Shown here in pieces: positions 7,080 to 11,381 of a DNA stretch of 11,381 nucleotides (position 1 is the first letter of the stretch; every line of letters begins with the position of its first letter). The stretch comes from JBBQVS01 sp964657325. GTDB lineage: Bacteria; Chloroflexota; Ktedonobacteria; Ktedonobacterales; Ktedonobacteraceae. Location of the stretch: positions 1 to 11,381 of the forward strand of contig CAZZVE010000171.1 in NCBI GenBank assembly GCA_964657325.1, in the 5' to 3' direction. The translations under genes were made by a program, and so were the position numbers. The notes under the pieces were generated by a model that did not search any database, had not been told where the DNA came from, and worked only from the letters and a program-made list of their open reading frames with translations.

Positions 7080-7104
7080 GATTTCGTATTAAGCACACGC
7101 ATAT

Positions 7105-7177
7105 GGTGGTTGTAGCTCAATGGCAGAGCCCTGGATTGTGGTTCCAGTTGTTGTGGGTTCGAGCCCCATCAGCCACC
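7105..7177 (+). tRNA. tRNA-His(GTG)
   Basis: A cloverleaf can be folded by eye. The acceptor stem is GTGGTTG with CAGCCAC (one G-U pair). The anticodon stem is CTGGA/TCCAG around the loop TTGTGGT, giving anticodon GTG. The T arm is GTGGG-TTCGAGC-CCCAT. The histidine identity elements are present: an extra 5' G (7105, G-1) opposite discriminator C73 (7177). CCA is not encoded (CTT follows) and must be added by the nucleotidyltransferase. It has its own promoter (7051-7079) and a terminator hairpin (7196-7228). Confidence 0.96.
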
Positions 7178-7195
7178 CTTTACTACAAGACACGT

Positions 7196-7228
7196 AAGAA
7201 ACGCTTCGGACCTTCCGAAGCGTTTCTT
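7196..7228 (+). terminator. Terminator of the tRNA-His unit
   Basis: A 15-bp perfect stem pairs 7196-7210 with 7214-7228 around the tight three-base loop CCT. The 3' arm ends in a T-rich stretch (GTTTCTTGTTT) that works as a short U-tract. It begins 19 bases after the tRNA end. Confidence 0.82.
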
Positions 7229-7266
7229 GTTTACTCGTTGATACTCTTTTATCAAAAGTTGAAGTA

Positions 7267-7467
7267 GTGGTTTATTATCGTGTGGTTCGTACAGTGTCAT
7301 GGCTGCCTCTTATGGTTGAGGCAGCGATATACTGTAGAGAGCATGGACACTACCGACGCCTAGAACGTATTTATGCACTCAGAAGGCATCTCAATCAACA
7401 AGCCCTCCATTACGGAAAAGCAGAGCAAGCATTAAGTGATGCCTTAGAGGGGCAAATTGAACATTGA
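7267..7467 (+). CDS. Possible 66-residue hypothetical protein
   Basis: I do not recognise this ORF. It would start with GTG at 7267 or GTG at 7282; ATG at 7312 would give a shorter form. None has a good ribosome site. The product is rich in Arg, His, Tyr, Leu and Ala. After residue 16 it reads like an amphipathic helical protein (MVEAAIYCREHGHYRRLER, then alternating polar and hydrophobic residues), with one Cys and no membrane segment. It fills the otherwise empty gap between the tRNA-His terminator and the convergent GNAT gene. The protein-like composition supports a real gene; the missing start signals argue against it. Confidence 0.42.
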   Translation: MVYYRVVRTVSWLPLMVEAAIYCREHGHYRRLERIYALRRHLNQQALHYGKAEQALSDALEGQIEH

Positions 7468-7504
7468 AAAATGGGTAGGTGTTGATGAAACTTGAAATTC
7501 TATA

Positions 7505-8053
7505 CTAAAGCAACTTGCCCATAATCTTATATGGTTCGGTATAGCCAGGGAAAACGAAATTGGAGAGTAGAGTAAGCCAACCGCGCTTCTCGTACATTTT
7601 CATTGCGTTAGTTTCGACTTGATAAGTTGAAAGAACGGCTGTTCTCTGTGAAAGCCCTTCTAAGAGTGCATCATGAATACGGCCGCCGTAACCGTACCCA
7701 TGTGCAACAGGGTATACTGCTAGCTCGACCACCTCGAATACATCCGTCATCCACTGCTCGGCCTCCGCGCGCGTCATTTTTTGTACCACGAGATCGTGCC
7801 ACCACTGCCCTGCTTCTCCCGTATAGCCATAAGCAAAGCCGAGAATTGCCTGTGTCTCCTCTTCTCGTGCGACGACACAACGAAAGCCAGGGCGTAGCAT
7901 ATGACGAGGAAAGATTGACGCAAAGGCGCGAACCTCAGCGTCATTCTTAAAATAAGGTGCTTGCCCAAATGCTACACGATAAATATCTACGATGTGTTTG
8001 ACGAAAGGCTCTACCTGCTGTACATATTCATATGTAATTATTTTGACTGTCAT
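7505..8053 (-). CDS. GNAT-family N-acetyltransferase
   Basis: The product is 182 residues. The acetyl-CoA-binding motif A is seen as VVELAVYPVAHGYGYGGRIHDALL (about residues 108-131), with HGYGYGG in the R/Q-x-x-G-x-G/A pyrophosphate-loop position. ETNAMKMYEKRGW (147-159) is the motif B region common to GNAT enzymes. The N-terminal half (VDIYRVAFGQAPYF) and the GFRCVVAREEE-to-AILGFAYG strands complete the fold. The substrate is unknown. The ATG at 8053 has only a weak AGGG about ten bases upstream, whose first base lies at the foot of the 29-bp hairpin. The gene follows the luciferase-like gene on the same strand, so co-transcription is possible if the hairpin is read through. Confidence 0.88.
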   Translation of the reverse strand: MTVKIITYEYVQQVEPFVKHIVDIYRVAFGQAPYFKNDAEVRAFASIFPRHMLRPGFRCVVAREEETQAILGFAYGYTGEAGQWWHDLVVQKMTRAEAEQWMTDVFEVVELAVYPVAHGYGYGGRIHDALLEGLSQRTAVLSTYQVETNAMKMYEKRGWLTLLSNFVFPGYTEPYKIMGKLL

Positions 8054-8066
8054 TCTTTATTTACCC

Positions 8067-8140
8067 TAACGAATAGAAATGATGTGCTGTGTGTTATTTT
8101 GCTAGCAGAACAACACACAGCACATCATTTCTATTCGTTA
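8067..8140 (-). terminator. 29-bp perfect hairpin between two minus-strand genes
   Basis: Bases 8067-8095 pair without mismatch with 8112-8140, and the 16-base apex holds the palindrome GCTAGC. The outer end of the stem contains the stop codon of the upstream oxidoreductase gene (8138-8140). On the minus strand the stem is followed by GGGTAAATAAAG with no U-tract; on the plus strand it is followed by TTTT. It may be an attenuator, an RNase III processing site or a terminator of plus-strand transcription. Confidence 0.72.
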
Positions 8141-8935
8141 TTTTCCTGATCGGCTATCGCGCCACTGCACGAGTTTCGTGATTTCATCGAAGTCCCAGGG
8201 GGTTTGTGTGCCGAGAATAAGATGGGTCACACCAGCTTTGACGAGAGCATCGCGTGTCTCATCAGAGTCACCTTTACCTGTGCCTGCGGTACGCTCGATA
8301 TCTTGTGTATTGCGTCCGACCTCTTTACACCAACCATCCAAAACTTCCATTTTGTGGGCAATGGTCGCCGCATCCCCAAAGCCATGCCACAGGTCGGCGT
8401 ATTGAGCGGTGAAACGCAGCGTCTTTTTCTCGCCACCGCCACCAATCAAAATAGGAATGGTTGAGCGTACTGGCTTAGGTACATCGACTTCCCAACGATG
8501 CTTGATGATTGGAAGAGCCTCACCTAGAGCGTTGAGACGGCTTCCTGCGGTACCAAAGTCATAGCCATACTCTTTGTAGTCGCGTTCAAACCAGCCTGCA
8601 CCAAGACCCAGGATAACACGACCATTACTAATGTGGTCAATAGTTTTGAGCATATCGGCGAGCAAGGCAGGATTGCGATAGCTATTGCACGTCACAAGCG
8701 TACCTATAGTGGCACGATGCGTCAATGTTGCCATTGCCGTGAGGAGCGTCAAGCCCTCAAAGTGGTTGCCCTGCGGATCACCATAGAGCGGAAAGAAATG
8801 GTCCCAGTTCCAGATACTATCGACGCCGAGGTCTTCAAAACGTCGTACGGCATCTGCATAATCCTGATAACTTGTATGTTGGGGATGCATTTGAACACCC
8901 ACACGTAGTGGATGATGAGTTGATTGCTGTGTCAT
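8138..8935 (-). CDS. LLM-class F420-dependent oxidoreductase (luciferase-like TIM barrel)
   Basis: The product is 265 residues. The conserved landmarks of the Rv1855c-like F420 group are present: WNWDHFFPLYGDP (42-54), a TIGTLVTCNSYRNPALLA strand and helix (76-93), ISNGRVILGLGAGW (102-115) and PILIGGGGEKKTLR (161-174). These build the coenzyme F420 pocket in related proteins, so F420 rather than FMN is the likely cofactor. Substrate is unknown. The protein is short for the group: between LPIIKHRW (about residue 148) and PKPVRS (153) I miss the usual segment of about 25 residues with an F-x-G-x-x-Y-x-L pattern. The reading frame is intact, so this looks like an in-frame loss or a compact subfamily. 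The ATG at 8935 has a weak ribosome site. It is the first gene of a minus-strand pair with the GNAT gene. Confidence 0.9.
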   Translation of the reverse strand: MTQQSTHHPLRVGVQMHPQHTSYQDYADAVRRFEDLGVDSIWNWDHFFPLYGDPQGNHFEGLTLLTAMATLTHRATIGTLVTCNSYRNPALLADMLKTIDHISNGRVILGLGAGWFERDYKEYGYDFGTAGSRLNALGEALPIIKHRWEVDVPKPVRSTIPILIGGGGEKKTLRFTAQYADLWHGFGDAATIAHKMEVLDGWCKEVGRNTQDIERTAGTGKGDSDETRDALVKAGVTHLILGTQTPWDFDEITKLVQWRDSRSGK

Positions 8936-8969
8936 TGTTAGTTACGTCTCTTTTCTTAGGAAAATATTG

Positions 8970-9008
8970 TCAAAACGTGCCAAGCAAAGAGTGTTCGGCA
9001 CGTTTTGA
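8970..9008. repeat. 12-bp inverted repeat in the divergent region
   Basis: Bases 8970-8981 pair perfectly with 8997-9008 around a 15-base loop. T-rich sequence follows on both strands (TTTTGATT on plus, TTTTGACAATATTTT on minus), so it resembles a bidirectional terminator. However, no gene ends here on either strand. It may be an operator or the end of an unseen small transcript. Confidence 0.5.
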
Positions 9009-9194
9009 TTATGACATTTCCCTATGTGCTGATGCAAGGGTTACTCGTGTTACTATGCATTTTTTATAACGTTGAGAATAGAACAGCATATATTTTCATG
9101 GATGAAGAAAGCTAACTTTAGAACAGTGAAGTAGTTCTATCCAAAAGTACATTTTAAGGTAGATTTAATGTTAGTAGGGTAGTGTGTAGACGAT

Positions 9195-9222
9195 TTGTGG
9201 GGTACACTTCGAGAAGTATATA
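9195..9222 (+). promoter_or_regulatory. Candidate promoter with internal palindrome upstream of the anchored hydrolase
   Basis: TTGTGG (9195-9200) and TATATA (9217-9222) are 16 bases apart. An 18-base spacing to the overlapping TATAGA (9219-9224) is the alternative. The palindrome ACTTC-GA-GAAGT fills most of the spacer and could be an operator. The leader would be about 190 bases. The support is sequence resemblance only. Confidence 0.35.
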
Positions 9223-9414
9223 GACTACTAATGATGCACCTACTATTTAAAAAGCATCGTCCTCGTACTTCGCCTAAAACATTGTGCCGATCAAGTCTCG
9301 TAACTTCATTTTCTCGGCAACATAGAGTGCAAACGGGGTGTATGCATTCATGTGCAGATGAAAACACAGCCCTATTTTTGACAGTTGTCTCACTCCGGTT
9401 AGGTTGTATAACTA

Positions 9415-11340
9415 ATGGATACTCCTGAAAATAATGTTTCGCGCAGTGCAGACCAATTTCAACGATCAGAGAAGAGTTTTGAACCCGTAGAGACGGAAAG
9501 TAGTGATCTGTTCTTGCGGCCTGAGACCGGGAGACAAAATGTTCCACCACTGTTTAATCTTCCGTCTACAACAGGCCGACAAAGCGTTCCATCCTTGCTC
9601 AAATTGCCAACAACTGGTAGACAACCTGCGTTACCAACGTTGCCAGAGACTCCCAGGTTGCCTTTATCAGCATATCAGATGCCGACAACAAGCGAGCCAG
9701 CAGGTATTCGGCCTCCTACTACACTGGGTAGTCTACAGGCTCAACCTATCGTTCCTCGAAAACGAGTATCTTCAAAGCTGGATAAAGGAACTCCGTTTAT
9801 CGCAGTAATTTTTAATATACTTGTTATTGCAACTGTCTTGTGGTTGTCACAGAATAGAACTTTTCTTCCTACGACGACGCAAAAGAGTACTTCATCTACA
9901 CAGAGTGGTACGGCAGCACCTGCACTCAACAGTATTACCAATAATAAGACTATTTCGCCATTCATTTTTGGCACCAATATGGCACTCTTTCACGATAATG
10001 ATGAACCTCTCCTCAACTCAGAAGCCGCGCGTCAGCAACTTAAAAATATTGGCGTTCGCATTATCCGTATGCCAACCCGCGCTACTCTCAGCCCACAGAC
10101 AGAGGTGAGGGCAGCACAAGCAATCAAAGACATAGGCGCGACTCCATTGATTGTTATAAGTGGACCGGAGTTTAAAGGCGGTTCGGTCTTGGAAAACGAT
10201 CAGAACATGCTAAACTTGCTTATGCCGGTCTTTGGCAAAGAACCTGTTTACTTCGAGTTCGGCAATGAATCGGATTTGAATGGTGTCAATGCGCAACAAT
10301 ATGCAGCAGCTTGGAACGAGGTAATTCCAGCACTCAAAGAAACCTTTCCTAACGCTCACTTTATCGCGCCCGACAACTATCAGTTTTCGCGTCGCTATCT
10401 CAAAGCTTTTTTGCAGTTAGCACAGCCGCGACCAGATGGTATTAGCTGGCACGAATACACCTGTAGCGTTAACTGGACCGCCGACTTCTGCCTTTCTTTG
10501 CTTGATGGGTGGCCTATCCATTTCGCACAGGCACGTGCTGCGATGAAAGAGGCTATCGGGATCGAACTGCCGATCTGGATTACGGAATGGAACTACTCTT
10601 CTGATCAGCAAGTGAACAATGGTCAACCAGTTGCAGATGGCAAATATAATAATCCAGCCTTTATGCGCGATTGGACAACAAAGGCGATGAATCTGCTGAT
10701 AGAAAATCGTATATTCGCTTCCATGCAGTACTTCGCCACCAATTTGCCCATGCCTCTGATTGTTAACGATCAAATTGGCTCAGAGGGCGCGATTTTTCAG
10801 CAGGAGTATAAAAAGATCATGGTGCAAGGCTATACTCCACCACAGATGACTGTTAGTGAGCCTCCCGCGACACCTCCGAAAAATACAAACTTGACGTTCT
10901 CATTTAAGGGCGGCACCGTTGACGGCTGGAACACTATTGGTGGAGGTATTACCCAGCCCGTCATTAGTACAGCAAGAGCGTTTGTTGGAACTCATTCGAT
11001 GAAAGTAACTTTAAGTAATGCGAGTGAGGACGATTTTCCACTTATCAATGTGCCACGAAATCAATTGCCAACCGTGCCAAAGGCTGGGCAAATGATCAAC
11101 GCATACATCTATGTGGATAATAAAGCTGCTCTTGTGAATGCGAAAGTCTTTGTGACTGATTCTAACAATGCCTTTCACTTTTCCGGCGAAATCACCCTGA
11201 CTCCTGGTCAGTGGAACAGAATCTGGTATGCGCTTCCTGTAAACTTTAACAGTCAAGTCGCTGGCGTTGGCATACAGTTTTACACGTCGCGCCCCGGTGT
11301 CAGTAGTGATGTGTATATTGGTGGAGTTAACTGGACCTAA
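9415..11340 (+). CDS. Membrane-anchored glycoside hydrolase-like protein (clan GH-A barrel, C-terminal carbohydrate-binding-like domain)
   Basis: The product is 641 residues in four parts. Residues 1-125 are a Pro/Thr-rich, disordered-looking cytoplasmic tail with three TGRQ repeats and a basic end (VPRKRVSSK). Residues 127-144 are a single membrane segment, giving a type II topology. After a Ser/Thr linker, residues 178-475 form a TIM-barrel-like domain: YFEFGNESD has the Asn-Glu pair (E285, candidate acid/base) and WITEWNYS has E391 (candidate nucleophile), the strand-4 and strand-7 glutamates of clan GH-A retaining enzymes. ISWHEY (343-348) supplies an active-site-like histidine. Residues 493-641 look like a beta-sandwich carbohydrate-binding module (LTFSFKGG, VDGWNT, then LTPGQWNRIWYALP). 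Family and substrate are undecided (GH39/GH5/GH79-like). A stop codon lies two codons upstream, so ATG 9415 is the first start; its ribosome site is weak. Surface-glycan trimming fits the nearby glycosyltransferases. Confidence 0.82.
   Translation: MDTPENNVSRSADQFQRSEKSFEPVETESSDLFLRPETGRQNVPPLFNLPSTTGRQSVPSLLKLPTTGRQPALPTLPETPRLPLSAYQMPTTSEPAGIRPPTTLGSLQAQPIVPRKRVSSKLDKGTPFIAVIFNILVIATVLWLSQNRTFLPTTTQKSTSSTQSGTAAPALNSITNNKTISPFIFGTNMALFHDNDEPLLNSEAARQQLKNIGVRIIRMPTRATLSPQTEVRAAQAIKDIGATPLIVISGPEFKGGSVLENDQNMLNLLMPVFGKEPVYFEFGNESDLNGVNAQQYAAAWNEVIPALKETFPNAHFIAPDNYQFSRRYLKAFLQLAQPRPDGISWHEYTCSVNWTADFCLSLLDGWPIHFAQARAAMKEAIGIELPIWITEWNYSSDQQVNNGQPVADGKYNNPAFMRDWTTKAMNLLIENRIFASMQYFATNLPMPLIVNDQIGSEGAIFQQEYKKIMVQGYTPPQMTVSEPPATPPKNTNLTFSFKGGTVDGWNTIGGGITQPVISTARAFVGTHSMKVTLSNASEDDFPLINVPRNQLPTVPKAGQMINAYIYVDNKAALVNAKVFVTDSNNAFHFSGEITLTPGQWNRIWYALPVNFNSQVAGVGIQFYTSRPGVSSDVYIGGVNWT
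9526..9654 (+). repeat. Three tandem TGRQ repeats inside the hydrolase gene
   Basis: Residues 38-52, 53-66 and 67-80 each begin with TGRQ and continue with a Pro/Leu-rich pattern (units one and two read TGRQ-x-VP-x-L-x-x-LP). The units are 15, 14 and about 14 residues long. Codons differ between copies, so the repeat is conserved as protein more than as DNA. It sits on the predicted cytoplasmic side. Confidence 0.75.
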
Positions 11341-11381
11341 GCAAGAGAGTAACGTTAACAAAGAGAGAAACGTACAGAATT

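Larger units (their letters stand above)
8936..9414. other. Divergent intergenic region, 479 bases, with putative regulatory sites
   Basis: No convincing gene is visible. The region is AT-rich and separates the minus-strand oxidoreductase from the plus-strand hydrolase. It holds a 12-bp hairpin (8970-9008), TAGAAC elements (9079-9084 and 9119-9124) with an inverted copy at 9134-9139, and a promoter-like TTGTGG to TATATA pair (9195-9222) with an ACTTC-GA-GAAGT palindrome between its elements. A 12-base word, ACTCGTGTTACT (9043-9054), is also found in the peroxiredoxin leader (4161-4172). Confidence 0.5.

Noticed and set aside
8945..8973. Minus-strand TTGACA at 8968-8973 as -35 of the oxidoreductase gene
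   Set aside because: No acceptable -10 hexamer lies 16-19 bases downstream, and the hexamer is part of the 12-bp inverted repeat.
9378..9412. TTGACA (9378-9383) or TTGTCT (9385-9390) with TATAAC (9407-9412) as promoter of the anchored hydrolase
   Set aside because: The first spacing is 23 bases, too long. The second is acceptable, but the transcript would start a few bases inside the coding region, after ATG 9415.
9195..9428. 77-residue plus-strand ORF in the divergent region
   Set aside because: Composition is not protein-like, it overlaps the start of the anchored hydrolase in another frame and it covers the promoter candidate; no ribosome site.
9137..9550. 137-residue minus-strand ORF opposite the hydrolase start
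   Set aside because: It has Cys/Ser/Arg-rich shadow-like composition, overlaps a well-supported gene and has no recognisable motif.
1..11381. Mobile element, phage, CRISPR or defence island
   Set aside because: No transposase, integrase, repeat-spacer array or defence-type gene is visible; the tRNA-His 3' end shows no duplicated attachment-like segment in the window.

Overview
The window carries ordinary chromosomal genes from a bacterium of moderate GC content. The best guess is a Ktedonobacteria-like member of the Chloroflexota. This rests on gene content: a YkcB-type GT-C glycosyltransferase, a GT87-type mannosyltransferase, an F420-type luciferase-like oxidoreductase, a cysteine-form GrdB/PrdB-family protein and a one-cysteine peroxiredoxin. 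It is an inference from protein style, not from a database search. No insertion sequence, phage gene, CRISPR array or origin is visible.

Layout. (1) 2-1252, plus: the C-terminal part of a polytopic glycosyltransferase cut by the window edge, followed by a long hairpin. (2) 1513-2559, plus: an extended short-chain dehydrogenase/epimerase with a clear promoter. It converges on 2572-4008 or 4122, minus: a GT87-like membrane glycosyltransferase. (3) 4214-4699, plus: an AhpE-like peroxiredoxin with its own promoter and terminator, then 4834-5550, plus: an alpha/beta-hydrolase. (4) 5624-6966, minus: a two-gene unit, an HD-domain protein followed by a cysteine-form selenoprotein-B-family protein. 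(5) 7051-7228, plus: tRNA-His(GTG) with promoter and terminator, then a possible 66-residue orphan ORF. (6) 7505-8935, minus: an F420-type oxidoreductase upstream of a GNAT acetyltransferase, separated by a 29-bp perfect hairpin. (7) 9415-11340, plus: a membrane-anchored glycoside-hydrolase-like protein with a repeat-bearing cytoplasmic tail.

The genes form mostly single transcription units rather than one pathway. The two GT-C glycosyltransferases and the anchored hydrolase suggest a cell-surface polysaccharide or glycolipid theme, with the epimerase possibly related. The peroxiredoxin, the CxxC protein and the F420-type enzyme suggest redox and thiol chemistry.

The most notable points are the CxxC selenoprotein-B-family protein paired with an HD protein, the triplicated TGRQ motif on the cytoplasmic side of the anchored hydrolase, and three perfect hairpins of 22-29 bp without a U-tract at the end of the gene they follow. 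Three strong promoters also share an extended -10 element (TGn before the hexamer). I did not find a convincing new multi-gene defence or mobile system.
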